Assembly: GCA_030844895.1 (NCBI GenBank) | Contig: CM061231.1 | Span: 152,301,889 to 152,365,888 of the forward strand | DNA from: Ambrosia x helenae | Lineage: Eukaryota; Streptophyta; Magnoliopsida; Asterales; Asteraceae | Reading direction: 5' to 3' | Length of the DNA stretch: 64,000 nucleotides | Shown here: one piece after another, positions 1 to 11,573 of the stretch | How the letters are laid out: each line of letters starts with the position of its first letter | How positions within the stretch are numbered: position 1 is the stretch's first letter | The notes under the pieces: generated by a model | The model's input: the letters and a program-made list of their open reading frames with translations, nothing else | The model's database searches: none | What the model was told of the DNA's origin: nothing | Position numbers and translations under genes: made by a program

Positions 1-219
1 AATGTGATCAGAGTATATCTAACTATTGGCAAAGTTCTTTTGATGCTGTATGTATGATCCTCAAGAACACATACTAACACACCTTCAAACACACATACTT
101 ACTTTACTGTTTATTTTCAAGGCTCATTAACTTCCTTTTAAGTTTACTGTTTTACTACTGTTTACTCATTCATTTCTCAATAAGTAGTGCTCATAAATTA
201 TTAATGATTTTTTTTGCAG

Positions 220-496
220 CTTCCTACAGAATGGAATGAGCAGTTTGATTCTGGCATTCAGGTATAAAAAATATAAAAAAAAATGTTAACTTGTGGAAGT
301 TTAATTAAAATTTATCAATTCTTGCATTTTTTTTTTAATTTTTAACTTTTTTTTTTTTGTTGTTAACTTTTATTTCACTAGACTATAGCTGTAATCCAAG
401 CTGGGCATGGACTCTTGCAGCTTGGTTCATGCAAGATTGTAAGTATTTAGTTTCAGTTCAAGAAAAGTGGTCAAAATCACCAACTTTTTGCAAAAA

Positions 497-555
<59 letters not shown>

Positions 556-610
556 TTAGTTTCAGTTCAAGAAAAGTGGTCAAAATCACCAAATTTTTGC
601 AAAAAAAAAA

Positions 611-649
<39 letters not shown>

Positions 650-1132
650 TTGATGTGTTTGGGTGGTGATTAGGTACCTGAAGACCTTCATTTTGTTCTT
701 AGAATGAGGCATACATTTGAATCACTTGGTTACCAATCTGGCTTCTATCTGTCCCAATTATTTGCATCAACATCCTCAACTTCTTCAACTGGGATTCCAT
801 TAAAGCAACCAACGCTCCCGATCCACCCGTCCCCTACATTCAACTGGGCCCCGCCAAATCGTATGCCTTCGCCAAGTTTCCATAACCCTGCAAGACTTGG
901 TTTCGGGCCTAAAGACGAGACACACATGTTCCTCCATCCTCACTCGTCCGAGCCACAAATGGGAAACATTATGGGTCATGATCATGCTGAAAACGACATC
1001 AAATGGCCTAATGGGCTGACCTTCTTCAATGCACTTACTGAAGGGCTCGGTGGCAAGCCTGATGGCGGTCAGAACGCGAATCATGAAAAACACGAGGGTA
1101 TGTACACTGATATGGAAAACTTCTTGGAGTGA
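220..1132 (+). CDS. RSS3/'WNK-related' bHLH-MYC_N-domain protein, 3' exons (partial)
   Basis: Three exons are visible, 220-261, 382-438 and 674-1132, all joined in phase 0 by GT-AG introns; the gene continues beyond the left edge. They encode the end of the bHLH-MYC_N (GAF-like) domain, with the segments GIQTIAVIQAGHGLLQLG and LRMRHTFESLGYQSGFYL, then a Pro/His/Asn-rich tail ending MENFLE. This matches the plant group often annotated 'serine/threonine kinase WNK-related', which includes rice RSS3. RSS3 is known to bridge JAZ proteins and bHLH factors to modulate jasmonate responses in the nucleus. No kinase or DNA-binding helix-loop-helix is visible here. The last exon is intact to a TGA at 1130-1132. 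The N-terminal part lies outside the window, so integrity of the whole gene cannot be judged. The family call is firm; the RSS3-like role is inferred. Confidence 0.85.
446..650. repeat. Tandem duplication with AAT microsatellites in the last RSS3-like intron
   Basis: A block of about 50 bp beginning TTTAGTTTCAGTTCAAG occurs at about 446 and again at about 556, each followed by an A-rich stretch and an (AAT)n run. The intron 439-673 therefore contains two copies of the same unit. Confidence 0.85.
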
Positions 1133-1698
1133 TCGAACGATAGTATGATCAGTTTGCGACGTATCTTAGAAGAAACTCTTTAGTAATCTTGGTTTTGTTG
1201 TACTATTTTGTAGTTGTTTTTATATGTTACATGTTTATGTTTCTTGACATGGTTAAATTAGTGAACTTTATGACACAAAACACAACCCCATGTCCCCATC
1301 ATCAAATTAGCAAAAAAAATAATAGGAAAAAAGGTTGGAAAAGAACCCTTTGAAAACCGTCCGATAAAGAAGTTATGGTTCCGCCACTGCTTAGCTTTCC
1401 TTCTTTGGAAAGTCAGGAGCCCGGTGACGTTGCAGGTTATAAAGTTGTTGCCAGAAGAATTGCTTTTGTGCCGGAGATGATTATCCATGGTTTGATATGA
1501 ACTAGAATGAAGAGATTCATATACTATATGTGATCAGAAAGGTTGTGAAGCTGTGGGGATGGGACCAACTGGGCTCTTGATTTCCCCTAAAGGGAAGGCC
1601 ACTGGGGTCATATGTTCGCCACATTCATATGGCCAACTTCTTAGATTTTGTGATCAAATAAAAGATCCAATAAGGACTACAAAAACACATTTACATTA
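1133..1698. other. 3' flank of the RSS3-like gene, no gene recognised
   Basis: This holds the 3' UTR and about 500 bp of unremarkable sequence. A short + strand open stretch at about 1370-1500 has no start, no recognisable domain and no splice context, so it is not called. Confidence 0.5.
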
Positions 1699-1701
1699 TG
1701 A

Positions 1702-1929
1702 GACTGTCTCCAAGGTGGCCACCCGTTCCGACATGGCTTGATGAGTTTGATGAAAGAGACACTACCGCACGTAGCTAAGGGTGCACACGTAGATGAGAGA
1801 GATTGTGATTTTGAGAGGGAGAGATGGGCCATGGCTTTGGTGCCCATTGCCGAGAAGGGGGAAGATGGACGAGCAAGCTGAGTTGGCACTGGGCAGGGGG
1901 AGGACGGCCTCCGGCCCTTGGAGACAGTC
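1702..1929. mobile_element. PIF/Harbinger-like MITE
   Basis: The ends are inverted repeats: GACTGTCTCCAAGG on the left and its reverse complement, CCTTGGAGACAGTC, on the right. Flanks are TGA (1699-1701) and TAA (1930-1932), compatible with a 3-bp duplication bearing one mismatch. It is 228 bp, GC-rich inside and non-coding. Confidence 0.65.
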
Positions 1930-2087
1930 TAAGTCATAACTCATACATACTATTGAGTATTCATTGTGGATGTGTATAATGTATCAATCAATCTAGATTG
2001 GTTTGTTAGAATATTAAATACATATGAGCTTAAACAAGCTTGAGCTCTTGTAATAAACAAGTTCGAATCCAAGCTTAAATAGACTCA

Positions 2088-2398
2088 GAGCATTCACAAT
2101 AGATGCTCCATATGAGTGTGAGGGGGGCCTCTATATTATATAGAGTGGGTATAAGTGGTTGTGAGTAGAGGAGAGAGAAAATATATAGAGGAGACACTGT
2201 TCACCAGTAAATTTGGAGAAGACACTGTTCACCCTCTATAATTTTTTAATATTTTTAAAAGTGGTTGTGAGTAGAGGAGAGAGAAAAAATAATGATAAAA
2301 GTATAGAATAAGCATTATTAAATAGAAAAGGAGAGAGAAATGTAGTGATTTTTAGTGTAATTATTGAGATAGAGATGGAGTATTTAGTGTGAATGCTC
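2088..2398. mobile_element. PIF/Harbinger-like MITE
   Basis: Imperfect terminal inverted repeats of about 24 bp start GAGCATTCACA on the left and end TGTGAATGCTC on the right. A perfect 3-bp duplication TCA lies at 2085-2087 and 2399-2401. It is 311 bp and non-coding, with a GAGGAGAGAGAAA motif repeated inside. Confidence 0.8.
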
Positions 2399-2401
2399 TC
2401 A

Positions 2402-2879
2402 AAACATATAAACAAGTTATTATATATGCAAACAAATATTTGAGTTTTTATGCACAATTCAACAAAGGCGTGTGAAGTTAACCTTAAAACATATTTGTTG
2501 GCAGTTCATAGTTTTTATAAATCGTAGTTATAACTTTTTGAATGATTTTATTACAGAGAGGATCTTATACAAAGGATTGTAATCGTGGAAAAAGGATTTT
2601 AATCGTGGAAAGTTTAGAAGACAATATGAGCCATTCATAAGAGGCATGGTACCCAAATGGTCGAATCATATTAAAAAAAACAAGTGGGAATAAAGGCAAA
2701 ATAGGAAGAACCACTATTGTTGACTTTTAAAACCACTTCTCTTCTGATTTTTAAATACTCATAACTTTTTCTTACGTTATATTTTTCTGAAAAAAAAATT
2801 TACCCCATAAAAATGCATTTTATTCTATTTAATTTGAATAGACTACTAATATGTATTTTTTTAAAATTTTCTATTTCAC
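2402..2879. other. AT-rich intergenic stretch
   Basis: No coding potential or clear repeat structure is visible. Confidence 0.5.
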
Positions 2880-4885
2880 AAGTTTGTAACGCCCCAAAAC
2901 CCGAACTTTAATTTAGTAGCATGTTTTAATGTGTTATGGCATGAGATGAGATGACTAACTTATCTAAGTTAGTTAAAGTGCCTATTAGTTAGAAGGAAAA
3001 TAAGATTGGAGACAAAATAGATGGGTGTCAAACCATAGGGGCCGAAATTGCAAATTTGTCAATAAAACACCTAGTGGGTTAGGTAGGAGAAAGGAATCTC
3101 CTGGAAAGTGTGTGTGTGTGTCGACATTTTGAGAGGAGAAAATCCTCTCAAGAACAAATTGTGCAATTCAGCCAAATCAAGGTCAATTTGGAAGCTAATT
3201 AGTTGCATGTTTGAAGATTTCTAATCATCTAGTCATAACAAGCATGAGGTGAGTTGTAGTATCCTCAATTGGTGGTAATTTTGTTAGAAGTTCTTGAATG
3301 ATGGGGATTTTAGCATGAATCCCAACAACTCTATGTCTTTCATGTCATGATTGTGTATCGATACTCATACGGTATGGAATCACTACGTGAACTAGTATGT
3401 GTGTAAACTTGATATAATGTAGTTGTTTGATGGAGATTCATGTGTGGTTGAAGTGGGTCTTGACATTTTGGTGTGACCCGTATTCTCTTGGTCAAGTTGA
3501 TAACTAGGTTGAAAGAATTAGAGATTTTGCTATGTTTGACATCTATGTATGAATTACAATAGACATTTGGAAGAAATATGATGATTGATGTTATAACTAT
3601 GAAAGTAGGCATGAAATAATTGTACATTGAGCTTAGAATGTTGTACGCACACCATGTGTTCGATGAAATGCTTAGATGAACTTGCGTGCAAGTAATTGAC
3701 GAGAATGAATGGAATATGATGATTATAGGAAATTTATATAAAGGATGTGTTTTGATGGAAACCGTGTGTGAATTATAATGAATCGTATGTAGGTATGTAT
3801 GTATGTATGCACATAAGTGATCTTATGGTTGTATGTGTGTCCTATAATGTGTGAATTTGTATGCAAGACTCGACAAGTATGAAAGTAATGTGATAGTTGG
3901 TGCAATTGATAGTAGGTTAACATGGGGATTTCGTCTTAGAGAGAAATCATGTGTGAATTAGTTGATTGTATGAATTGGTAAGAAGTATGCATTAGTAGTA
4001 TGTACACTATGCTTAAATATTATGATGTACACGATGTGTTGATTGATTGGGGTGACGAATGATCTTGTATCTTAAATGAGATGTGAATATGATGTCTATG
4101 GTGAATCTTATATGATCTAGTACATCAATATGGACATATGTTTCTAAGTAGGATGTTGGTATAGTTGGAAGTTGACTTTCTGGAAAGTCAACAATGTAGA
4201 AAAACATGGTTAGGCTCCCAAACTTGATTGTGTGATTAGAACACTATACGACGCATAATATGTTAGAACTTTGAGACATATATGATAGTAAGTGGTATTA
4301 CATGATGTGAGGATAAATGTGGTTGTGAATGTATGTTTTAGACATGATAGAAGTTGACTAATGAAAGTCAATGTGATAATTGGTTGAGGAGAGTTGTTAG
4401 TGTGATATGATCATGTATGCTAACAATGATGTGAACATGATGATATGAAAGGATAGGAAGGATGGACTCAACCATGGGAAGCTAATGGGTCAAGAGGAGA
4501 CAAATAAACAAGCATGAACTCGGAGGACTTGAGGTAAGTGATTCCCGAACTTAACTCGCATCTATGATATTGAATTATGTTCACATAGAATGGGAATCTT
4601 GAAGGAGTACATGGTTTTGGTTATGGGTCAAGGATCCACATGGTAGTTAACTTGGACATTGTCTTTAGGTAGATGTAACTAGTGTAGACAAGGTTTGAGC
4701 GAACCAAGTATATTAGGCACTTGAACTCAAACCGGAAGCTCGTAGGGGCGCGCATTCGATCAAGGTATGTGTGGAATGAGGGGTGGGAGAGTTGGTAAAT
4801 GGGTTGCTAGAATGTCGGAAATTGTGGGTAAGAATGGCATGTAAGATATTACGTTGAAAAAGGAAAACAGTGCGCGAGATCTGCT

Positions 4886-5031
4886 GTTGGCGTACCCTAC
4901 GCCAGTTTTGGCGTAGGATACGCCAAGTCTGTTTTGCCTACGCCAACTTCTGCTGCCCTACGCCATTCTGTCACCCCTTGCCTACGCAAGTGGCGTAGGC
5001 TACGCCACTTTTGGCGTACCCTACGCCAAAT
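4886..5031. repeat. Cluster of GGCGTA/TACGCC inverted motifs
   Basis: About ten copies of TGGCGTA(G) or its complement CTACGCCA lie in alternating orientation within about 145 bp, so many neighbouring pairs could form short hairpins. It sits inside the solo LTR. Confidence 0.85.
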
Positions 5032-5239
5032 CCCCTTCGGCCTCGGATGTTGATTTTTCAGCTCGTTTATGCTTCCGTACCTTGCCCGAGCAACTCCAAA
5101 CCTCATTTATAGTACATATGTGTACTCATGCTCGGGTTTGAGAGAGAGCTTCATGTATGTAAGGGTTGGTAGTTATATGTAGATTGAGTAGAGGATTGGA
5201 AACGTCACATTTGTCTTAGAGATTGGTGAAGAAAGAGTA

Positions 5240-5445
5240 ACATGACGGGTAAAGTAGGTTATATGAGGGAATTGTATGCTTGCAAGTATTGTGGGGTTAT
5301 ACGAGGGAATAGTATGCTTGTATGTAAAGTAAGTTATATGAGGGAATTGTATGCTTGTATGTAAAGTAGGTTATATGAGGGAATTGTATGCTTGTATGTA
5401 TTGTGGGGTATTGAGGGAATTGTATATTTGTATGAATTGTGGGGT
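5240..5445. repeat. Short tandem repeats inside the solo LTR
   Basis: Four to five imperfect units contain TATGAGGGAATTGTATGCTTG-like cores, alternating with GTAAAGTAGGT and ATTGTGGGGTTAT linkers. They are not CRISPR-like, because the spacers are themselves repeated. Confidence 0.8.
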
Positions 5446-5914
5446 TATTAACCTTGTTATGTGAATGGTAAGGAAGATGCAGGTATGTAAGTGTGAATGC
5501 ATGAGACTTGTAGGATCAGCTCGGGGTACACACCCGAACTTCCAAAAAGGCGTTGGAACGAGATCATGGAGCATCTATGGATATTATCTCCGCATTTTGA
5601 GTAGTGTGTATTAAGTCACTAAGTGAACTAACGAAACGGCTATTTGGTGATCGCAGGTTGTCTTGTCTACCTAATAGAGTAAGGAAATGATGGAGATCGA
5701 GCAAGGAGGCGGATTGTACGAGGACACGACCCTATAACGTGATATAGATGGGTCATGTTTAATGTGGTAGAACATATTTAAAAGATGTAATACCTGAAAT
5801 GTTTAGTAGACTTGGGTTATACACATCCAAGGTTGTTTTTAAAAGAAATAAATTTTTCGGTTGGTATTTCCGCTGCACGTTTTTCTGTAAATTGGTTTAG
5901 GATGTTACAAAGTT

Positions 5915-6110
5915 ACAAGATTACGTATTTTCATATAATATTACGTGATTTTTTGTATAAAGTTACTAAATTATGTACTAGTACGTAATTATGTAATATG
6001 CATTTTAATCTGAAACACGTATAACATTACGTGATTATATACCAGTACGTAATTACATAACACGACTTAACTAGGTACCATTACGTAATTATGTAAGACT
6101 GCATATTTAC
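5915..6110. repeat. AT-rich tract with repeated TTACGTAATTA motifs
   Basis: At least six occurrences of TTACGT or ACGTAATTA occur in about 200 bp just outside the solo LTR. Function is unknown; it may be a relic of an older element. Confidence 0.6.
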
Positions 6111-6365
6111 ATGAACCGTTATACCCTAACTTGAAATACATGTGTTAGTTATTGTGGTCTCTTACATTTTGAACGAATTTAATGTCTTGTATAATAACAT
6201 TCCCCTATTAATACTATATTTTTTTCCAATTGATTAAATTATAAATAAGCAATAGCCTAAAACCAACATAACTAATTAGATCTACAATACTTGATTAAAT
6301 ATGTTAGGGGTTTGTTGGCAACTTTTGAATAACTAAGTGTTGAATCAATAAGAGGTCTTAACTGT

Positions 6366-6500
6366 TGAGGGGCTGTTTGTTTTAGCTCTTAATGAGACAA
6401 ATGTCTGAATCAGTCCAACATAGTTCATTCAGACTGTTTGTTTCACGAGCAGATGTCTGAATCAGTCAGACATTTGCCTCTGAATGAGTAATCATTATAC
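6366..6500. mobile_element. Fragment of a hAT-type MITE (GGGGCTGTTTG family)
   Basis: It begins GAGGGGCTGTTTGTTT and carries repeated TGTCTGAATCAGTC units, resembling the complete element at 54538-54839. No matching right end was found, so it is a truncated copy. Confidence 0.45.
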
Positions 6501-8336
6501 TGAGTTTGAATGGTTCAAACATCTTACTGGTTCAACACTTAAATTGAGCTGGCCAGTTTGGATGTCGGTGTTAGAGGTGATGGTGAAAGTGGAGATGTGT
6601 GGTGGTGGTTGTTTGGGGAGGTGTTGGTGGTTTGGGGAGGTGGTGGTGGTGGTTTGTGAAGGTAATGGGTGAGGAAGATAAAGTGTGGAAGAAGAAGTGG
6701 GTGGGGCCTACATAATTTTTAACTATTTTTAATTATTTTTTATAATAAGGGTAATTTAGTAATTTCAAACCCACTTAACTGGATAATCTAACCTCCATCC
6801 ACTCCAGGGACTATCCGAGTTAAACGATGTTAAAAGGTGGGGACTATACCTGTAATTTTAAAAAGATAGGGACTAAATATGAAATTTAGACAAACCACAT
6901 GGACTATTCAAGCAATTTTCTCTAGTTGTGGTGGTTTTAATTAACTTGTTATGAACTTATGAAGGTTATAGCAGGTGGTTATGGGTCGGATAACCATAAA
7001 ATTTGGCCTAGTTAAAAATAGTTCAAAAGTCAAAACAATAAACTTTTGCATTATTTGGGTCTAAAAATTTTCGTTTGAATTTTTTTGAACAAATGATAAA
7101 GTGTTAGCACATATGCTTGTATATTAGTACATAATATACCATTAAAAAGTATGTAATCTATACTGTTAACATTTATATTACTAAATATTCAAACAAAATG
7201 ATATGATATAATCTATAAATTCAAACACACACTCAACCAAAACGATATGTTTTAACCTATAAATTCAAACAAATGTTCATCGTGAAAAGTTCAAAATCCG
7301 ACGACGATTATACTACATATCGGTTCGGTTTGGTTATGGCGGGTATGGAAATATCGATAACCATAACCGACCCGCTACTTTTGTTTTAGAAAAATAATTA
7401 ACCGATCCACCAGTCTTTGATTTGGTTCGGTTTTTTTGGTTCGATTTTGTCGGTTAATTTTGTTGTGGTTCGGTTTATTCGGTTTTTTGGACACCCCTAC
7501 CAATCCATTGACTCGAACCGGAAATTACATCCAAAAAAACTAACTGCAAAAATATAGTTATACGGTCTAGACTTTCGAATTTCAAAACATGTTAGAACTA
7601 TAATTTCTTTTGGCATGATAGAAATAAATCTTTGAAACTATAGTGGATCATAGTGATCCGAATAAGTTTTAAAAGCGAATAGGATACCTCTTTTTAAACG
7701 ACTGACTGACATATCCTCTAAGGCCGGACGAAGTACCCCAGAAGCACCATCATGGAAGGTCGCCTCGCACGAAATCGCTCCACATGGACAATAACTCGGA
7801 AAGATCCAAAAGTGCTTACCAATTGAGTCAATGGCTTGTGAGAGAGCGAGAAGAGAGGAGGGGGAAATGGGTGCGGCAGGTGGGGAACACCGCCCCTCAC
7901 TAAAAGTCGCATGTTCTTTCCCCGTTGTCATTATGTGCCCCATTAACCTACTCCTAGGTCTAAATCTATTGTCCATCGTGAGACTTTGACCCTCAATACC
8001 TAGGGAGATACTTTTTTCCAATACCTTTGACCATTCGGCGTGGTTTCACGGAGGGGTATCGTGGTCTTAGTGCCTTAGCCTAGCGGGAGTCATAGTCACA
8101 CGATGAAACATTACAAGCTGTATTTAAAAAAAAATTAAATAACGTGACACCAGTAGTAACTGATTTGGCGTTGCTAATATGACATTTGAAATTCAGTCGA
8201 GAGGAATGATCATACCCATGGTATTGGTTAAGGCCCTTTGGTAGGAGACCTAACTTCCTATATAATATAATATAAAAATGTAATGTAACGTATGTAATTT
8301 AATAAATTTGAAGTTTTTTAACTAGAATCTTGAAGT
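6501..8336. other. Intergenic region with degraded repeats, no gene supported
   Basis: At 6580-6670 there is GT-rich (GGTGGT)n sequence. At 7320-7500 many GGTTCGGTTT motifs end in GGACACCCCTACC, resembling the right end of the hAT element at 12862-13468, but no left end was found. At 7638-8021 the minus strand has a 127-codon open frame without recognisable domain or repeats; it is not called as a gene. Confidence 0.4.
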
Positions 8337-8339
8337 TAA

Positions 8340-8670
8340 GGCTATGGGGTATGGGGTCGGGGGAGGGCTTCGGCAAATGAGTTGGCACGCCATGCCGACG
8401 GGGAACACCGCCCCCCCCCCCCCCCGATCGGTGAGCGGCAAGCACGGCAGAATCTTACCGAAGGCACCGTCCCATCTTCCAAGAAATGTGAACGTTATTT
8501 TTTGAACTTTTTAATGTTTGGGCTACTTTTTGGAAGAAAAAAACAATAAAAAAAGGGAAGGGGGAAGGGGGAACCATTTCCCCTAGAAGGGGAAGGAGAA
8601 GGGGGAAATGACGTGGCGCTGACGTGGACAAGGGGGAAGGAAGGGGGAAGGGTGACCACACCCCATAGCC
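8340..8670. mobile_element. PIF/Harbinger-like MITE with a 15-C run
   Basis: Terminal inverted repeats are GGCTATGGGGTATGG on the left and CCACACCCCATAGCC on the right, with one mismatch. A perfect TAA duplication lies at 8337-8339 and 8671-8673. The element is 331 bp and GC-rich, with a C homopolymer at 8411-8425 and an AAGGGGGAAGG-rich right half. Confidence 0.88.
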
Positions 8671-8872
8671 TAAGGGTGTTATTGAAAAATATAAAAAGTA
8701 AAGTACCTAAATTCATGATCTCTGTGGCATGAGAATAATGTGACATCTGGACTATATGTAGGTCGTGTCAACAACATAGACAAATCGTCGACGTCACGTC
8801 ATACCGTACCATACCATACATACATACTTCTCTCTCCCCACGATAAGGATCAGAAAAATCAGCAATCGAGCT

Positions 8873-10891
8873 ATGGCAGGTCGAGATATCCTCCACAAGA
8901 TGAAGGTAACTATTTCCAACTTTCGGTCTAATCTGCGATTACTATTTAATTATTAATGCTAATCTTAATACGTATGATATTTGCAACCATTTTTATCACA
9001 TTCGATTGTTTAATTTAATAAGCTTTAGAATAGGATGATGATCAGAGTCGATTCTCTGTTTATGTTCGTTTCACCTAGCGGTGTAAACGAGCCGAGCGTA
9101 GGCCTAACTCGTTTAACTCGAGTTCGGCTCGTTTAACTTAAGAGAGCTTGAGGTCGGCTTGTTTAGAGTGTTATTGGTGGAGATTGGAGAATTGTAACAA
9201 GAGTTAATTCTCTGTTTGTGTTCGTTACACCTAGTGTAAACGAGCCGAGCCTAGTCTAGTCCTAGCTCGTTTTAGGCTCAAGTTCGGCTCGTGTGAGCTT
9301 CATTTCTAGAACCTTGAGCTCGCCTCGTTTAGAGATTAGAGCTTCATTTCTAAATCTCGAGCTTGGCTTGTTTGGAGCTTCATTTCTAGAACCTTGAGCT
9401 CGCCTCATTTAGAGATTAGAGCTTCATTTCTAAATCTCGAGCTTGGCTTGTTTGGAGCTTTATTTCTAAACTTCCAGCTAGGCTTGTGAGTAGTTTTTTT
9501 CAAGCTCGGGATCGGCTTGCTTGTTGTTTATTATTTATTTGATAGTTTTGTATATAATTATACTAATGATTTTGAATATAATCTAATATATTTTTATTAA
9601 AGTTTTATATTTTAATGATAATTATTATATAAATCCATATATACGTTTAACATGTTAAATAAAAATTATATAAATAAAATGCTCGTTTATGATTGCCAGC
9701 CAGCTTGAGCTTGATATGTGAAGCTCATGCTCGGGCTCTTTTATTAAATGAGCCTTTATAAAAGCTAGATCTCGTTTAAGCTCGATTCTATACGAGTTTT
9801 CAGCGAGCAAATCTTGAGTAGCTCATAGACACTTAGTTTACATCCCTAGTCTATAAAAGTTAGCCTCGTTTACATCCCTAGTTTAACCGTTAAAACTACC
9901 ATTTCTTCAACAGGAAAAGGTTTGTCTGTCGTCATCATCGACAGAATCTTCAGCTGAAACCGGAAAAGGAAAGAGCAAGATGTCGAAACATGTAACACAT
10001 GGATATCATTTAGTTAAGGGAAAATCACACCATGATATGGAAGATTATGTATTTGCAGAGTTCAAGAATGTTGATGATAACGAGCTTGGATTGTTTGCTA
10101 TATTCGATGGTCATTTAAGCCATGAAGTTCCTGATTATCTCCGGTCGCATCTATTCAAAAATATCTTGAATGAGGCAAGACACTTTTTACCTTATTCCTT
10201 ATGTCAAACTGGTAATCAATTTGTAACATTCTTACCTTCTTTGTTTGCCTGCAAGCAGCCTGATTTCTGGACGAAAACCGAGGATGCAATCCGAAGGGCG
10301 TATCGTGTAACTGATAAAACAATTCTGGATAAAGCGGTTGATTTGGGTAAAGGAGGCTCGACTGCAGTTACCGCCATTTTAATAAACTGCAAAAAGCTTG
10401 TAGTGGCTAATGTTGGCGATTCACGGGCTGTGATTTGCAAAAACGGCGTGGCTAAACAGTTATCAGTTGACCATGAGCCTAGTAAGGAAAAAAAGCTTAT
10501 CGAGAACAGAGGAGGTTTTGTATCCAGAATGCCAGGTAAACCAAAATTCCTGAACTCTTAAGCCTTAAATCATATATCACAGTAGTCGACTATTGCAGGT
10601 GATGTGCCACGTGTTGACGCACAGTTGGCGGTAGCAAGAGCTTTTGGTGACAAAAACTTGAAGGAGCACTTAAGTTCTGAACCAGACGTATCTGTGGAGA
10701 TGATAGATGATGATACCGAGTTCATAATCTTGGCAAGCGATGGCGTGTGGAAGGTTATGTCGAATCAGGAGGCTGTGGATTGCATCAAGAATGTGAAGGA
10801 TGCGAAGGCGGCTGCAAAGCAACTGACTGATGAGGCACTTGCAAAGAAGAGTAGTGATGATATTTCCTGCATTGTTGTAAGCTTCTATTAA
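8873..10891 (+). CDS. Protein phosphatase 2C (clade F-like, PP2C39/PIA1 type)
   Basis: A Mg/Mn-dependent Ser/Thr phosphatase. Four exons, 8873-8905, 9914-10174, 10259-10535 and 10599-10891, give 287 residues, the usual length for small cytosolic/nuclear clade-F enzymes. The start MAGRDILHKMK is chosen because exon 1 splices in frame to GKGKSKMSKHVTHGY. Metal and catalytic motifs are present: MEDY, FDGH, GGSTA, VGDSRAV, SVDHEP, ASDGVW and DDIS. Intron 1 carries a hAT element. Intron 2 (10175-10258, 84 bp) has a GC donor (GAG/GCAAGA) and is a multiple of three without a stop, so retention would add 28 residues; the family alignment around NILNE-PDFW supports splicing. Intron 3 is only 63 bp. 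Relatives include Arabidopsis At3g15260 and the defence-linked PIA1. Specific substrates cannot be inferred. Confidence 0.93.
9076..9880. mobile_element. hAT-type non-autonomous element in PP2C intron 1
   Basis: The ends TAGCGGTGTAAACGAG and CTCGTTTACATCCCTA are inverted repeats with two mismatches. Flanks GTTTCACC (9068-9075) and GTTTAACC (9881-9888) are an 8-bp duplication with one mismatch. The interior is full of CTCGTTTA/GAGCTTG motifs. Both ends are partly doubled: a second left-end copy, with the flank resembling it, occurs at about 9233, and a second right-end copy ends near 9848, suggesting an internal duplication or two overlapping insertions. Confidence 0.75.
9295..9460. repeat. 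80-bp tandem repeat, two copies plus start of a third
   Basis: Units beginning GAGCTTCATTTCTAGAACC start at 9295 and 9375, and a third diverged start lies at 9455. It lies inside the hAT element of the PP2C intron. Confidence 0.85.
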
Positions 10892-11573
10892 TATCTTTCA
10901 ACTTTAACTTTTCTTTTAGATTTAGATTTGCTGTATGATGTATCGTTCTTAAAAACACTACGATAAATAAGTTAACAAAGTAAGCTTTGACTACGCCGTT
11001 ATATTGAATATATTTGATAAAAGATATGATGTCGTGGTGGACATGAAGATTGACAATCGACTTGTTATGGTGACGCTATGACACAATACATCATTGGTTC
11101 TATGGTCGATTTATGATTCAGTCGTGTATTGACCGCGCTTTTTGTGTGCATCCTGCATAATGCTTGCCTTTCTTCAATATGTGATTTCCCCAGCCCGTCG
11201 CGATTGATTCACGGTGTACCGTACCGTGCATCAATCCTTTTCACAGTGGACACCGGTTATTCTTTCCTTCTATTGTTTAAATGCTTCACATATTTTTTTT
11301 GTTGATCTTGTATAAAGAAAGATATAAACTAGTTATATTAAGCATTTTTATATATATTTAACCAGGTCATAGGTCAAAGCTATAGCAAAACATACTTTTC
11401 ACATCTATCATTTAAAGAAATCCTAAATCTGGTTCACCAAGAATGTTTTAGATGTGGGATGTGATGAAAATTGAGGTGGTGTTTGTTTTAAGGAATGGTA
11501 TTGAATTCAGATGGAATTGGAATGTACATACAATTCTTAGGTTCGTTTTAAAAAAACAAGGAATTGGGATTGA
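10892..11573. other. 3' flank of PP2C
   Basis: No gene is seen. It contains a strong hairpin at 11202-11236, and from about 11480 AAGGAATGG/GGAATTGGG-type sequence like that found in hAT MITEs, without definable ends. Confidence 0.5.
11202..11236. other. Inverted repeat (hairpin) downstream of PP2C
   Basis: The arms GATTGATTCACGGT and ACCGTGCATCAATC pair over 13 of 14 positions around a 7-nt loop. It lies about 310 bp after the PP2C stop codon. Confidence 0.7.

Larger units (their letters stand above)
2885..5909 (-). mobile_element. Solo LTR of a Ty3/gypsy-type retrotransposon (3.0 kb)
   Basis: The segment starts TGTAACGCCCC and ends GGATGTTACA, and is flanked by a perfect 5-bp duplication AAGTT (2880-2884 and 5910-5914). 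No gag or pol, primer-binding site or second LTR is present, so it is a solo LTR left by LTR-LTR recombination. The minus orientation is inferred because its reverse complement begins TGTAACATCC and ends GGGGCGTTACA, like the LTRs elsewhere in the window whose orientation is fixed by their gag genes. It contains the GGCGTA cluster and the tandem repeats listed separately. Confidence 0.9.

Noticed and set aside
458..712. Minus-strand open frame of Ile and Tyr runs
   Set aside because: Translation of the AAT microsatellite in an intron.
220..1132. Serine/threonine kinase (WNK) function
   Set aside because: The family name 'WNK-related' is historical; only bHLH-MYC_N-type sequence is visible and no kinase motif.
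1258..1500. Open frames on both strands after the RSS3-like gene
   Set aside because: No recognisable domain, no start or splice context; kept only as flank.
5240..5445. CRISPR-like array
   Set aside because: Plant nuclear DNA; the spacers are repeats themselves and unit length varies.
7638..8021. 127-codon minus-strand open frame
   Set aside because: No similarity recognised, low-complexity Pro/Ser stretch, overlapping frame of similar length, no promoter or splice support.
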